Below, piece after piece: positions 37,065 to 47,993 of a DNA stretch of 64,000 bases. The notes beneath the pieces were generated by a model. The model did no database searches, was not told the origin of the DNA, and saw nothing but the letters and a program-made list of their open reading frames with translations. Made by a program: the position numbers and the translations under genes. The stretch covers positions 2,275,608 through 2,339,607 of the forward strand of contig NZ_CP101620.1 of the NCBI RefSeq assembly GCF_024399475.1, given 5' to 3'. This DNA is from Allocoprobacillus halotolerans (GTDB lineage: Bacteria; Bacillota_I; Bacilli_A; Erysipelotrichales; Coprobacillaceae). Within the stretch, counting starts at the first letter, position 1; the number at the start of each line of letters is the position of its first letter.

Positions 37065-37138
37065 TTAGCACATTCCTCTTGACAGTGCTAAAAGATAGGT
37101 GTAATATACTATTAGCACAAAAAACACGAGAGTGCTAA
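37065..37138 (+). promoter_or_regulatory. htpG promoter with two CIRCE-type operators
   Basis: TTAGCAC-N13-GTGCTAA occurs twice: 37065-37091 and 37112-37138; the right arm of the second is the full GAGTGCTAA. The promoter is TTGACA (37079-37084), 17-bp spacer, TAATAT (37102-37107). The first operator covers -35, the second the start region; both match the HrcA site. Confidence 0.85.
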
Positions 37139-37154
37139 TGAAGGAGATGTAATT

Positions 37155-39049
37155 ATGGCAGAAAAGAAACAGTTTAAAGCTGAGTCACAAAGATTATTGG
37201 ATTTAATGATTAATTCTATTTATACACATAAGGAAATCTTTTTAAGAGAATTGATTTCTAATGCAAGTGATGCTTCTGATAAATTATATTATAAAGCACT
37301 AACTGAAAATTTAAATGGTATCTCAAGAGAAGATTTATCTATTCAAATCGTGATAAATAAAGATCATCGTATGTTATCTATTATTGATCAGGGAATTGGA
37401 ATGAACGAAGAAGAATTAGAAGAACATTTAGGAACAATTGCTAATAGTGGTTCTTTTGAATTTAAAAAAGCTTTAGAAAAAGGACAAGATGATGTTGATA
37501 TTATTGGACAATTTGGTGTTGGTTTCTATTCAGCATTTATGGTTGCTCATAAAGTAGAAGTCATTTCTAAAAAATATGGTGAAGATCAGGCATATATCTG
37601 GGAATCTGATACAAGTGATGGTTATACAATTAAACCTATAGATTACCCAAATTATGGAACTAGAATCAATTTATATTTAAAAGATAATACGGATGATGAA
37701 AACTATGATCAATACTTAGATGAATATGAAGTTCAAAGATTAGTTAAGAAATATTCAGATTATGTGCATTATCCAATTCAAATGGATATGACAACTTCTA
37801 AGAAAAAAGAAGATAGTGATGAATATGAACAAGTCATTGAGCATAGAACATTAAATTCAATGGTTCCATTATGGAAAAGACCAAAGAAAGAAATTACACA
37901 AGAAGATTATAATGAATTCTATAAAGATAAATTTAATGATTTCAGTGATCCAATGTGTGTTATGCATAACAGTGTAGAAGGAACAATCTCTTATGATTCA
38001 CTATTATTTATTCCTTCAAAGCCACCAATGAATTATTATTCACAAGATTATGAAAAAGGTTTACAACTTTATTCACGTGGTGTCTTTATTATGGATAAAG
38101 CCAGTGATTTAGTGCCTGAACATTTTAGATTTGTCAAAGGATTAGTTGATTCACAAGATTTATCATTAAATATTTCTCGTGAAATGTTACAACATGATCG
38201 TCAATTAAAAGTTATTGCTGATAAAATTGAAAAACGTATTCAAAGTGAACTTGAAAAGATGTTAAAGAATGATCGTGAAAAATATGAAGAATTCTTTAAG
38301 AGCTTTGGATTACAATTAAAATTTGGTATTTATAACAGCTATGGTATGTTGAAAGATAAGTTACAAGATTTATTGCTTTATTATAGTGCTAACCAAAAGA
38401 AAATGATTACTTTTTCAGAATATGTTGAAAACATGAAAGAAAATCAAAAGGAAATCTATTTTGCTAGTGGTGAAAGCTATGATAAGATTGATTTATTACC
38501 AACTGTTGAAATGGTGAAAGATAAAGGGTTTGATATTCTTTATATGATTGATAATGTTGATGAATTCTGTATTCAAATGTTAAGAGATTATAAAGAAAAA
38601 CCATTTAAAAATATTAATCAAGGTGATTTAGATATTGATAGTGAAGAAGAAAAGAAAGAATTAGAAAAGTCAATGAAGATAACAAGGATTTATTATCTTC
38701 ATTAAAAGAAATCTTAAAAGATAAAGTTCAAGATGTTAAAGTATCTTCACGTTTAAAAACGCATCCAGTATGTTTAGTCAGTGGTGAAGGTGTTTCTTTT
38801 GAAATGGAAAAAGTTTTGAATCAAATGCCTGATGGACAAAATATTAAAGCTGGAAGAATTTTAGAAATCAATCCAAATCATGCAATTTTTACAGCGTTGC
38901 AATCTTTATATGAAAAAGATCAAGATAAGATTAAAGATTATGCATCGTTATTATATGATCAAGCTTTATTGATTGAAGGATTTACAATTGAAGATCCAGT
39001 TGCATTCTCTAATAAAGTTTGTCAATTAATGGTAGATGCTAATAAATAA
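37155..39049 (+). CDS. htpG: Hsp90 family chaperone HtpG (one-base deletion)
   Basis: About 631 aa. GHKL ATPase N-terminus: QRLLDLMINSIYTHKEIFLRELISNASDASDKLYYK, IIDQGIGMNEEEL and GQFGVGFYSAFMVA; middle domain SLNISREMLQ. The frame breaks in the A-run 38665-38668; restoring one A gives EKVNEDNKDLLSSLKEILKDKVQDVKVSSRLKTHPVCLVSGEG and the C-terminal dimer region ending at 39049. AAGGAGATG SD. Its control by CIRCE-like sites indicates HrcA regulation rather than the uncontrolled or class-III pattern in Bacillus subtilis. Confidence 0.95.
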
Positions 39050-39121
39050 TTATGAAAGGAACAGTTTTATGTGAACTGTTTCTTTTTTTACGATATAATA
39101 ACAACAAAGGGGATGAATGAC

Positions 39122-39915
39122 ATGAAAAAAGAATTTTCATTTTGATAGCGATATCTTTTACAATGTTATTATCAGCTTGTCAAAAATAAGACAATACACC
39201 AAAAGAAGATGTGACTTTATATCGCTTTGCTGATTATTATTCATGGTTTTTAGGACAGGAATATTATCAAGATGTTATGAGTTATAGGAACAATGATAAA
39301 ACAATTGAAATCAATTCTAAGTATGGTAACTCAGCTTATCGTATGGAAGTGAATGAGGATTATTCAACGATAACAATTCAAATCAGTGATAAACATTTTC
39401 AAGATGTTTTGATAAAACAAACTTTTGAATATGGTGGCAATCTTTTAGGAGTAATCAGCATTGTTAATGCCAATCGTGTATTAGTGACAAAAGATTGTAA
39501 CAGTGCGGTTGATATTCATATTGTGAATGCCAATCGTTAACATCAAGTTGCACAGGCATTGTTTCCTTATGAATCTATTCAAATCACATCTCAAGACTGG
39601 CAAAGAAGTTTGATGGAGGATGTAGAAATATCATCACAAAAGGAAGGCTATTCAAGAGTTTTGGCTCAAATCGTTGAAATCAATGATCAACGGATTCTTT
39701 TTAGACCATTAGAAAATAATCTTTATACTGATGAACAACTATGTTTATGTTTAGAAAGTAATTATGCCAAAGATGTGCATTTGGCTTATCAGTTTCAAAA
39801 GGGTGATGAGGTTTATTTGACTCTAAATGGAAAATATGTTTTGCATGATGATGGGGATAATATCAATGATATTGCACCACTATCCATTATTTCAACTCAA
39901 TATATCAATGAATAA
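39122..39915 (+). pseudogene. Lipoprotein pseudogene
   Basis: Conceptual 264-codon protein with a lipoprotein signal (MKKRIFILIAISFTMLLSACQK, lipobox LLSAC) after restoring one A in the run 39125-39130. Two in-frame TAA codons follow: just after CQK and after the second IVNANR. The rest (DVTLYRFADYYSWFLGQEYY..., ...NINDIAPLSIISTQYINE) has no motif I recognise. Two stops by substitution make this a genuine pseudogene. The peptide IVNANR occurs twice, 19 residues apart. Confidence 0.7.
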
Positions 39916-39967
39916 TGGCTTTACAAATAACAATCGTTCAGTTTATAATAGAAATAGGTGATAAAAT

Positions 39968-40507
39968 ATGGAGTTACAAGACGTTTTAGAAAAAAGGAAA
40001 AGTATCAGAAGACATTATCTTAACAAAAATATTGATGAAGATGTATTAGAACAGTTAATTGGGGCAGCTATTTTAGCGCCTTCATGGAAGAATTCACAAG
40101 TGACACGTTATTATATTGCTAAAAGTGAAGAAGCAAGAAAAGCAGTGAAAGATGCATTGCCTGAATTTAATCAGGAAAATGTGGGAGATGCGCCTGTGTT
40201 TATCGTTTCAGCGATTATTTTAAATCGTTCTGGCTATAATAGAGATGGAACACCAACTAATGAATTAGGAAATGGATGGGGTTATTATGATTGTGGTTTA
40301 CACAATATGAATCTTTTATTAAAAGCCACTGAACTTGGTTTATCAAGTCTTGTTATGGGCATTCGTGATGAAAAAGCAATTCAAACATTTTTTGAAATTC
40401 CTGATAATCAATCAGTTGTCAGTGTTATTGCTTTAGGCTATGATGATGGTCAAAAAGTAGAAAGACCACAACGTAAGACTTTTGAAGATATTGTTGTAAT
40501 GAAATGA
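39968..40507 (+). CDS. Nitroreductase family protein
   Basis: 179-aa FMN-dependent nitroreductase: VLEKRKSIRRHYLNKNIDEDVLEQLIGAAILAPSWKNSQVTRYY at the FMN-binding N-terminus, LNLLLKATELGLSSLVMG and a C-terminal VVSVIALGYDDG. Complete and intact. Overlaps the next small gene; oxidoreductase substrate unknown. Confidence 0.9.
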   Translation: MELQDVLEKRKSIRRHYLNKNIDEDVLEQLIGAAILAPSWKNSQVTRYYIAKSEEARKAVKDALPEFNQENVGDAPVFIVSAIILNRSGYNRDGTPTNELGNGWGYYDCGLHNMNLLLKATELGLSSLVMGIRDEKAIQTFFEIPDNQSVVSVIALGYDDGQKVERPQRKTFEDIVVMK

Positions 40508-40515
40508 GGATGAAT

Positions 40516-40749
40516 ATGATAATTTTATATATTATAGGTGGATTCTTAGGGTTAATTGTAGCTATATATTTGCTTGATCGTAGAGAAAAGATGTCAGCAA
40601 AAATTAAAGAAATCAAAGAACAAAAAAAGGAAATTGAGGCTATAAATCAGCAATTAGATGAACTTCAATATCAATTAGATGTGATGGAAGAACCCATTCA
40701 AAAAGCGAATCAAATCAGTTCACAGATATTATTTTATATGAAAAAATAG
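40516..40749 (+). CDS. Small membrane protein with coiled coil
   Basis: 77 aa from the ATG at 40516. One N-terminal transmembrane helix (MIILYIIGGFLGLIVAIYLLD) and a long charged coiled coil (KIKEIKEQKKEIEAINQQLDELQYQLDVMEE). Function unknown. The ORF can also start at 40504 or 40510, but the AGGA at 40507-40510 best serves 40516. Confidence 0.6.
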   Translation: MIILYIIGGFLGLIVAIYLLDRREKMSAKIKEIKEQKKEIEAINQQLDELQYQLDVMEEPIQKANQISSQILFYMKK

Positions 40750-40767
40750 TGTAAGAATAAAAAAGTA

Positions 40768-40795
40768 TTGACATGTTTATGCAAATGCATATAAT
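40768..40795 (+). promoter_or_regulatory. Promoter of T-box/ABC transporter operon
   Basis: TTGACA (40768-40773), 16-bp spacer, TATAAT (40790-40795). Confidence 0.75.
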
Positions 40796-40804
40796 AAAAG
40801 CATA

Positions 40805-41040
40805 TAAAAAATTCGATGAAAAAGAGAGTAGTTTAAACAAATATCAAGCGAGCTGATGTTGGTGTAAGATCAGTATAGGCGTTTAAATGAACCGCACTTT
40901 GGAGAACGATATCTGAAATTAAGTAGGGTATTGAGTGAATCTGCTTTAAGGATAGAGGTGGATATATCTTAGATATATCAAAAAGAGTGGTACCGCTGAA
41001 ACATTTCGTCTCTTAGTTTGACTAAGAGGCGTTTTTTTAT
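40805..41040 (+). promoter_or_regulatory. T-box leader, specifier aligned to CGC (Arg)
   Basis: Conserved CACTTTGGAG of the specifier helix at 40895-40904, T-box motif AGAGTGGTACCGCTGAAA (from about 40984), terminator CGTCTCTTAG / CTAAGAGGCG with T-run (41007-41038). Using the tyrS leader in this window as ruler (TAC directly before ACTTTGGAG), the specifier here is CGC (40893-40895), an Arg codon; a CAC (His) lies two nt downstream. Confidence 0.85.
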
Positions 41041-41141
41041 AGGGAGGGGATATTATTTGATAAGGATGATTTTACGGTAGGATTAATAAAAAAATAAGAA
41101 TAAAAATGAAATAAAAATAAAAAGAAAGAAGAGGGAAAAAG

Positions 41142-41926
41142 ATGAAAAAATTATTTAAAGGATTATTAGTTGCCGCTATGGCATTAACAGTTACAGCTTG
41201 TGGAGGAAATGATAATGGTGCTGACAATACAGCTGATTCAAAAAAGAAGTGAAAGAAATTAATATTGCGGTTTCTCCAGATTATGCACCATATGAATCAT
41301 TAGATACAGAAGGAAATATTGTGGGATTTGATCCAGATATGATTGCATTATTTCCAAGTTATTTAAATGATGAAAATACTGAATACAAATTTACATGGCA
41401 TCAAATGTCATTTGAAAATATTGTGACTCAAGTTCAAAGTGGACAAGTTGATTTAGGAGTTTCAGGTTTTACTTATGATGAAGAGAGAAAAGTAGAATGG
41501 TCTAAGCCATATACTGCAACTGCTCAAGTTGCTGTTGTTAATAAAAATTCTGATATTAAAACAGTTGATGATTTAGAAGGAAAAGTTATTGCAGCACAAA
41601 GTGGTGCTACAGGTGAAGATGCGGCTAAAAGTATTAAAAATGCAAAAGTTGTTTCAGTTTCTAATGTTCAAGAAATCTTTAGTGCATTAACAAGTCAACA
41701 ATATGATGCTGTTGTTGTGGATTTAGCTGTTGCTCAAAATTATGTTAAAGAACAAGGTTTTGTTATGTTAGAAGAATCATTACTTGATGAAAAGAATTAT
41801 ATTATTGCTAAAGAAGGAAATACTGAAATGATTAACATGGTTAATGGATGTTTAGATAAATTCTTAGCGAGTGATGATTATTCAAAATTATGCGAAAAAT
41901 ATGGTTTAAAACAATTAGAAGAATAA
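41142..41926 (+). CDS. Amino-acid ABC transporter substrate-binding lipoprotein (one-base deletion)
   Basis: About 261 aa. Signal peptide with lipobox (LTVTAC), then, after restoring one A in 41240-41245, INIAVSPDYAPYESLDTEGNIVGFDPDMIALFPSYL and GFTYDEERKVEWSKPYTATAQ, as in family 3 polar amino-acid binding proteins (Arg/Lys/His/Gln group). The first gene of the T-box operon. The specificity is suggested by the leader's Arg codon, not by binding-site residues. Confidence 0.9.
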
Positions 41927-41945
41927 AAAAGAAAGGGGATAGATC

Positions 41946-42629
41946 ATGTTTACTGCATTTTGGGATATAATGACCATCGAGAACTTTATATATCTTTTTA
42001 AAGGGGCAATGGTGTCATTAAGTATGGCAGCTCTATCCCTTTTTATAGGTTTGATTTTTGGTGTGCTGGGGGCTTCTGCAAAAATATCAAAAAATAAATT
42101 TTTAAGAATTCTTGGTAATATTTATGTAGAAGTGATTCGTGGAACACCGATGTTATTACAGATTTTATTGATTTTTAATGTTGTGCCAATCATTATTACA
42201 CAAATAACAGGTAATGTTTTTAGGATGGATTATTTCTTGATTGGTGTTGTTGCGATGAGTATTAATAGTGGTGCTTATACAACAGAATTGATTAGAAGTG
42301 GTATTAATGGTGTGGATAAAGGACAATGGGAGGCTTGTGAAACTTTAGGGTTATCTCGTTGGCAAACCATGCGTTTGGTTATTTTACCTCAAGCATTTAA
42401 AAGAATTGTCCCTCCATTAATTAGTGAGTTTATTACTTTAATTAAAGATTCTTCTTTAGTCAGTGTAATTGGAGCTGTTGAATTATTGAATTCGGCAAAA
42501 GTTTTAGGAAATCAATATTACGAATTTATGTCACCATATTGTATTGCTGGGGTTTATTATTTAGTGATGACATTAACGATTTCATATATAGCAAAGAGAT
42601 TAGAAAGGAAGTTGGCACTCAGTGATTAA
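41946..42629 (+). CDS. Amino-acid ABC transporter permease
   Basis: 227-aa permease of the HisM/ArtQ type: about five membrane helices and the EAA loop ([37 protein letters not shown]). AAAGGGGAT SD. Overlaps the ATPase gene by 8 nt; operates with it and the lipoprotein as one uptake system. Confidence 0.93.
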   Translation: MFTAFWDIMTIENFIYLFKGAMVSLSMAALSLFIGLIFGVLGASAKISKNKFLRILGNIYVEVIRGTPMLLQILLIFNVVPIIITQITGNVFRMDYFLIGVVAMSINSGAYTTELIRSGINGVDKGQWEACETLGLSRWQTMRLVILPQAFKRIVPPLISEFITLIKDSSLVSVIGAVELLNSAKVLGNQYYEFMSPYCIAGVYYLVMTLTISYIAKRLERKLALSD

Positions 42630-43350
42630 GGTTGAAAATATCGTCAAACAATTTAATAAATTAAAAGCTGTTGATGGCGTTTCTTTGGAAATCAAAAAAG
42701 GTGAAATCGTTTGTTTGATTGGTCCATCTGGCTCAGGAAAAAGTACAGTTTTAAGATGTATCAATGGCTTAGAAAAACCAGAAAGTGGACAGATTTATAT
42801 TCAAGATGAATTACTTGATGAAAAGAATAAAGAGTCATATAAGAACTTAAGAAGTTTAATGGGATTTGTTTTCCAGCATTTCAATCTTTTCCCTAATATG
42901 ACAGTTTTAGAAAACTTAACTTTAGCACCTATTCAAGTGATGAATAAAAGTAAAGAAGAAGCACAGGAAATTGCCTGTAAATATTTAGAAAGAGTTGGAC
43001 TTTTGGATAAGAAAGATGAATATCCAAATAAATTATCTGGAGGGCAAAAACAAAGAGTTGCTATTGCTAGAAGTTTGTGTATGAATCCTCAGATTATGTT
43101 GTTTGATGAACCAACAAGTGCATTGGATCCAGAAATGGTTATTGAAGTGCTTGAAGTTATGCAAGAATTAGCTAATGAAGGAATGACAATGGTTGTTGTG
43201 ACACATGAAATGGGATTTGCGCGTACAGTTGCTGATCGTGTGATTTTTTTAGAAGATGGAAAAATTGTTGAAGAAAATAATGCTGAGGAATTCTTTAAAC
43301 ATCCTAATACACAAAGGGCTCAAGAGTTCTTGAATAAGGTTATGCATTAA
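42622..43350 (+). CDS. Amino-acid ABC transporter ATP-binding protein
   Basis: 242 aa: Walker [11 protein letters not shown]-loop [18 protein letters not shown], signature [15 protein letters not shown], Walker [14 protein letters not shown] and H-loop [12 protein letters not shown] start overlapping the permease stop. Typical GlnQ/ArtP-group member. Confidence 0.95.
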   Translation: MIKVENIVKQFNKLKAVDGVSLEIKKGEIVCLIGPSGSGKSTVLRCINGLEKPESGQIYIQDELLDEKNKESYKNLRSLMGFVFQHFNLFPNMTVLENLTLAPIQVMNKSKEEAQEIACKYLERVGLLDKKDEYPNKLSGGQKQRVAIARSLCMNPQIMLFDEPTSALDPEMVIEVLEVMQELANEGMTMVVVTHEMGFARTVADRVIFLEDGKIVEENNAEEFFKHPNTQRAQEFLNKVMH

Positions 43351-44488
43351 TGAAAATTAATGAATTTAAAGTAGAAACGTGGATGACTGATCATGAAAAT
43401 GACTGTCAATATAATTTGACAGAAACATGTGTGTCATCCTTATCTTTATCAGATCTTCAACAATTCGTCAGTGAAAATATTGTCGAGTCAATGATGTCTA
43501 TGAAAATGGACTATGGACCAATTGTTGGTTCTAAGCGTTTAAAAAAGCCATTTTATCATTATATGAACAAGGTGATTTAGAGAATATTACGATAACACAT
43601 GGGGCAATTAATGCCAATGAATTGGTATTAATGAGTTTATTAGAGGCTGGTGATCATATTGTCAGTTTATTTCCAACCTATCAACAGATGTATGATTTCC
43701 CATTATCTTTAGGTTGTGAAGTTTCTTTGATTCATTTAAAGGAAGAAAAGAACTGGTTACCAGATATTGAAGATTTTCGTTCTTGTATGCAAAAGAATAC
43801 CAAAATGATTTGTTTAAATTCACCTAACAATCCAACTGGAACAACTATTCCAATACCATTAATGAAAGAAGTCATTGCTCTTGCAAAAGCATATGATTGT
43901 TATATCTTGTGTGATGAGATTTATCGTGGTGTTGATACTGAAAACCAAGAATTATATCCATCATGGAGTGATTATTATGATAAAGCGATTGTAACACAGA
44001 GTTTGTCTAAAGTCTTTTCTTTTGCTGGATTAAGACTGGGATGGGTTAAAGGGCCTAAAGATGTGATTGATTTGATTAATTATCGTCGTGATTATCATAT
44101 TATCAGTTCTGGGCCATTGGATGATTATTTGGCTTGTCTTGTTTTGGAAAATAAAGATGTGATTTTAAAACGTAGTATTGCTATTTGTCAAAGAAATAAA
44201 GATATTTTAAAACAATGGTTAGCACAAGAGCCACTTGTATCATGTGTTATTCCAAGACATGGAACGGTTTGTTTTTTACATTATCATTTGGATATCCCAT
44301 CTGCTTATTTCTGTGAAAAATTACAAGAAGAAACAGGGGTATTCTTTGTACCAGGCAGTGCCTTTGATAAAGAATATCATTTAAGATTTGGATTTACACA
44401 AGATGAAAAAACAATGAAAGAAGGTTTAATGACTTTCTCACATTGGTTAAGACAGTTTGATCAAAAGCCTATTGAAGTAATTTTATAG
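43350..44488 (+). CDS. Class I/II PLP-dependent aminotransferase (one-base deletion)
   Basis: About 379 aa after restoring one A in 43541-43546. Opening VETWMTDHENDCQYNLTETCVSSLSL; PLP region CLNSPNNPTGT, LCDEIYRGVD and SLSKVFSFAGLRLGW with the Schiff-base Lys. This distinct group (WMTDHE... LTETC) has relatives annotated as capreomycidine-synthase-like, acting on arginine derivatives; together with the Arg T-box it may use an amino acid brought in by the transporter (inference). Starts one base inside the ATPase stop (TAATG). Confidence 0.85.
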
Positions 44489-44497
44489 GCTTTTTTT
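44463..44497. terminator. Bidirectional terminator between aminotransferase and flippase
   Basis: AAAAGCCTAT (44463-44472) and ATAGGCTTTT (44485-44494), runs on both sides; overlaps the ends of both convergent genes. Confidence 0.8.
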
Positions 44498-45793
44498 CTT
44501 TTTATAGACAAGTTGATAAACAAAGTAGAAAGAGAAAACAAGTGTTGAAAACAAACCAATTAACATAACTATTGCAACACTTTCAACCTGAAATCGAGGG
44601 ATTAAAATAATCAAACAAACAAGTTCAATCAAAACTTCAAAAGTACTCATCATAAACATTTCTTTATTTTTATTAAATGCTTGAAGGGTTGCGCTTAAAG
44701 GTGTTTGTAAATAAATAATAGTAAAAGGAATACACATATACTGGAGGTATTGATAACCATTTGGGGTATTGTACATAATCTGTAGGCAAATATCACCATA
44801 AAAATAAAATAATAGAGTAAATGGTAAACTGATGAGAAAGCAGATAAGAATACCATAGAAAACATGTTTTTTTAGAGCTGTTGTACGTTGATAGGCAATA
44901 TCTTTATTTAAAATAGGGAGTAGTAATCTTAAAACAACATTATTGAAAAAAGTAGGAGTGACTAATAATGAAATCACATATCCATTGATGATGGCATATT
45001 GAAGATGAATTTGATTTTCATTGATATGCAGTTTTGTGAGAATAGAAACCAGTAAAATAGGTTCTAAAAAGTTATAACACACATGTAAGAGCCTTGAACC
45101 TGTTAAAGGCAATGCAATATTCATCATATCCTTAAAAATAAAATGTTCTTGAAAATAAGCGATGGGATGATAATGCCAATTGACTCTTCTTTTAAGACGA
45201 AACATTAAAAAAAGAATGGAAGTGAATTCTCCAATACTCATTGCAAGAATTGCGATAGCAACAAGATAAGTCATGGCTAAATGAGAAAAATAACGAATGA
45301 CAAAATAAGTAAAGAGGATACGTGCCAGTTCTTCTAAAAATTGTGCCAATGATAGATTCCATACATCTTCCTTACCTAAATAATAATTTTTGATAATACC
45401 ACTGATTCCTACTAAAGGAATAAAGGGGAGCATACAAAGTAGAGGTAAATACGCTTGACTTTGTTTTAGAAAATATACAGCAATAATTTTTGAAAAACAT
45501 AAAAGTGTACCCATGATACATAAACAAGTTACAAAGCAGATACATATGGCTGAAATGATGACTTTTTTATTGTCGTAACGAGGATGTGAGACAAGGCGAA
45601 AGACGGCTGAAGGTACAGAAAATTGTGCTAAGGTAATACATAAAGATAATGTTGGAATAACCAAAATATAGAGAGCCATTCCATTTTCATCTAAAAGGCG
45701 AGATAAAAGCATGCGATTGAGTAAAGAAAAGACTTTTGTGATAAGAGTACTGCTGGTTAATATGAGAAATGAATTAATCAATTTTCTTTTCAT
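44483..45793 (-). CDS. Lipid-linked polysaccharide flippase, MurJ/SpoVB-like
   Basis: 436-aa MOP-superfamily flippase with about 13-14 membrane segments: INSFLILTSSTLITKVFSLLNRMLLSRLLDENGMALY opening, GIIKNYYLGKEDVWNLSLAQFLEELARI and QTPLSATLQAFNK. The SpoVB type in Bacillus subtilis neighbours comN and secDF, and here comN is the divergent neighbour. Intact. Predicted to flip a cell-wall lipid intermediate or related precursor. Confidence 0.88.
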   Translation of the reverse strand: MKRKLINSFLILTSSTLITKVFSLLNRMLLSRLLDENGMALYILVIPTLSLCITLAQFSVPSAVFRLVSHPRYDNKKVIISAICICFVTCLCIMGTLLCFSKIIAVYFLKQSQAYLPLLCMLPFIPLVGISGIIKNYYLGKEDVWNLSLAQFLEELARILFTYFVIRYFSHLAMTYLVAIAILAMSIGEFTSILFLMFRLKRRVNWHYHPIAYFQEHFIFKDMMNIALPLTGSRLLHVCYNFLEPILLVSILTKLHINENQIHLQYAIINGYVISLLVTPTFFNNVVLRLLLPILNKDIAYQRTTALKKHVFYGILICFLISLPFTLLFYFYGDICLQIMYNTPNGYQYLQYMCIPFTIIYLQTPLSATLQAFNKNKEMFMMSTFEVLIELVCLIILIPRFQVESVAIVMLIGLFSTLVFSFYFVYQLVYKKKKSL

Positions 45794-45872
45794 AAAATAC
45801 TTCCTTTATTGTCGAATTTCCTTTATAATAAATATGTTGAAGATTTAAAAAATATGTTAGGAAGTGCAGTCA

Positions 45873-46160
45873 ATGGAAATCAATATGAAGAATAACTTGC
45901 CATTAGATATTCTTTTTTTAATTCGTATAAAAGCTAATGAATTTAAAAATGAAGGTGTTCATGAAATTAATAGCTATGATATTAAAGATTATCTTTATTC
46001 TATTAAATGGAAAGATGTGGAGACAAAAGCTATGTGTGATGTTATAGATGATATTATGTCATTACGTTTTTCTGAGGTTTTTGATTATTTAAAAATGAAA
46101 GTCATTAAAGAGGCTTCAACAATGAATATTGATGATTTTAGTGACTTAATTGCCAAATAA
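45873..46160 (+). CDS. comN: ComN-like post-transcriptional regulator
   Basis: 95 aa, small acidic protein: LDILFLIRIKANEFKNEGVHEINSYDIKDYLYSIKWKD matches the ComN/YrzD family. In Bacillus subtilis ComN lies next to spoVB and acts on comE message localisation. ATG at 45873 chosen with AGGAAG at 45859-45864. The divergent flippase gene is consistent with synteny. Confidence 0.8.
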   Translation: MEINMKNNLPLDILFLIRIKANEFKNEGVHEINSYDIKDYLYSIKWKDVETKAMCDVIDDIMSLRFSEVFDYLKMKVIKEASTMNIDDFSDLIAK

Positions 46161-46176
46161 TATAACCATGATGAAA

Positions 46177-46212
46177 TCCTCTAACTTTGATTGTTGTTAG
46201 CAGGACTTTTTT
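46177..46212 (+). terminator. Terminator of comN
   Basis: TCCTCTAAC paired with GTTAG-C-AGGA (46196-46205), then T-run. Confidence 0.65.
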
Positions 46213-46303
46213 ATTTTTAATGGGTATGGGCTTGATAGGCAGAATATTTGAAATTAAAAATAAGTATATGTTATAATTAATCCATATGATTTAAAGGAGA
46301 TAG

Positions 46304-47934
46304 ATGTTAGTTATGAAATATAAAATCATAGAGCCACTGCATTATCAACAGATTCAGGCTCAATATCATGTCAATTCTTTATTGGCAAAAGTCATTGAAA
46401 GTCGTCATTATGATGAAAAAACACTTAAAGATATGATGAATCCACGTTTGATTTATCACGATTTTTCATTATTTGAAGAAGCTGATATGACTTTAGAAAG
46501 AATTCATGAAGCCATTGAACAACAAGAAAAAATTTGTGTTTATGGTGATTATGACTGTGATGGTATTTTAGCCACAGTCATTCTGGTACAAGCTTTTTGG
46601 AATTGGGAGTTGAAGTGGGATATCATATTCCCCATCGTTTTGATGATGGCTATGGTTTGAATGTTAAGCGTGTGGAACAAATGGCTCAAAAAGGTTATTC
46701 TTTAATTATTACAGTTGATAATGGTGTGAAAGCTTTTGATGCTGTGGAAAGAGCAAACGAATTAGGGATAGATGTTATTATTACTGATCATCATCAATTT
46801 GATCAAGACTTACCTGATGCTTGTACATTTATTCATACAAAATTATCTCCTGATTATCCTTTTAAAGAAATTTCAGGTGGTTTTGTAGCATATAAATTAG
46901 CGAGTGCCCTGTTAGGACATCAAGACAAATATTTGTTTTGTTTGGCAGCTATTACAGCTATTTCAGATATGATGCCATTGTTGGATGAGAATCGTTCTTT
47001 AGTCAAAAGAGCTTTGATGTTTATGAAGGAAGCTAAATACCCTTCTTTAGAATTATTATTAGGGGATCAACAAACTTATTCCACACAAAGTATTGGTTTT
47101 GTGATTGCACCTAAAATCAACTCTTTTGGTCGCTTACCTGAACTATGTTCACCGAATGTTCTGGTTAAATATTTCTTAAAAAATGCGCCACGTGAATATA
47201 TGATGAAAGTGGCTCAAATGGCCTCGTCTTTAAATACCAAAAGACAAACCTTGACTAATCAACAATATGAATTAGCTAAAAAAGAAATGAATGATGATTT
47301 TTTGTGTTGGGCAAGTGATCAAGTTCATGAAGGAATCATGGGATTGATTGCTGGGAAATATACACGTGAATATGAAAGACCAAGTTTTGTAATGAATTAT
47401 GATCGTCAAAAGGGAATATATAAAGGCAGTGCAAGAAGTGTTGAAGGTTTTTCTTTGCATCAGTTTTTTACAGAGCATCAAGACCAGTTTGTTGTATGTG
47501 GAGGACATGCTTTGGCTGGAGGATTTACAGTGGATGAGGCTCATTATGATTCGTTTTGTCAATGTGTTAGTGCGGCTTTGCAAGGACATCATTTACAACC
47601 AACGACTTCTGTGTTACAGATTGATGAAAATGATATTCATTTATCAAGTGTTGAATCTCTTTCATTACTTGAACCTTTTGGTATGAAAAATGAAGAACCA
47701 CTCTATTTATTAAAAAATGTTCCTGTTGCTAAGGTGCAACAATTAGGGCAAGGAAAACATTTAAAAATGGAAAGTCAATTTCCACATAGTAAAATGTCTA
47801 TGCTATATTTTCAACATGGTGATTTATATGGCGAATTAAAAAATATAAAAACAGTGAACGTGATTGGAACACTTCAAATCAATGAATATCGTCATCAAAA
47901 AAGTTTGAATTTTATTATTAAAGATATCGTATAA
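46304..47934 (+). CDS. recJ: Single-stranded-DNA exonuclease RecJ (one-base deletion)
   Basis: DHH-family 5'-3' exonuclease acting in recombination and repair. Catalytic motifs: VYGDYDCDGI and DHHQFDQ, C-terminal DHHA1 (SARSVEGFSLHQFF ... CGGHALAGGFTV). The T-run 46594-46598 lacks one base; restored length about 543 aa. Start ATG 46304 with AAAGGAGA; MKYKIIEP could begin at 46313. Part of the conserved recJ-apt-rel order. Confidence 0.93.
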
Positions 47935-47993
47935 TATCTTTATAAAAATGATAGATTTTGTTATAATAGACAAATAAGGAGGGCTTTTAAGCT

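Noticed and set aside
39462-39537. Near-identical IVNANR-coding repeats as a mobile or CRISPR-like repeat
   Set aside because: Only two copies of about 18 bp within one pseudogene; no array or spacer structure. No CRISPR array was seen in the window.
32575-39915. Stop-codon recoding as explanation for in-frame TAG, TGA and TAA codons
   Set aside because: All three stop codons occur, only in decaying genes, and normal genes end with the same codons. Recoding would not use all three.
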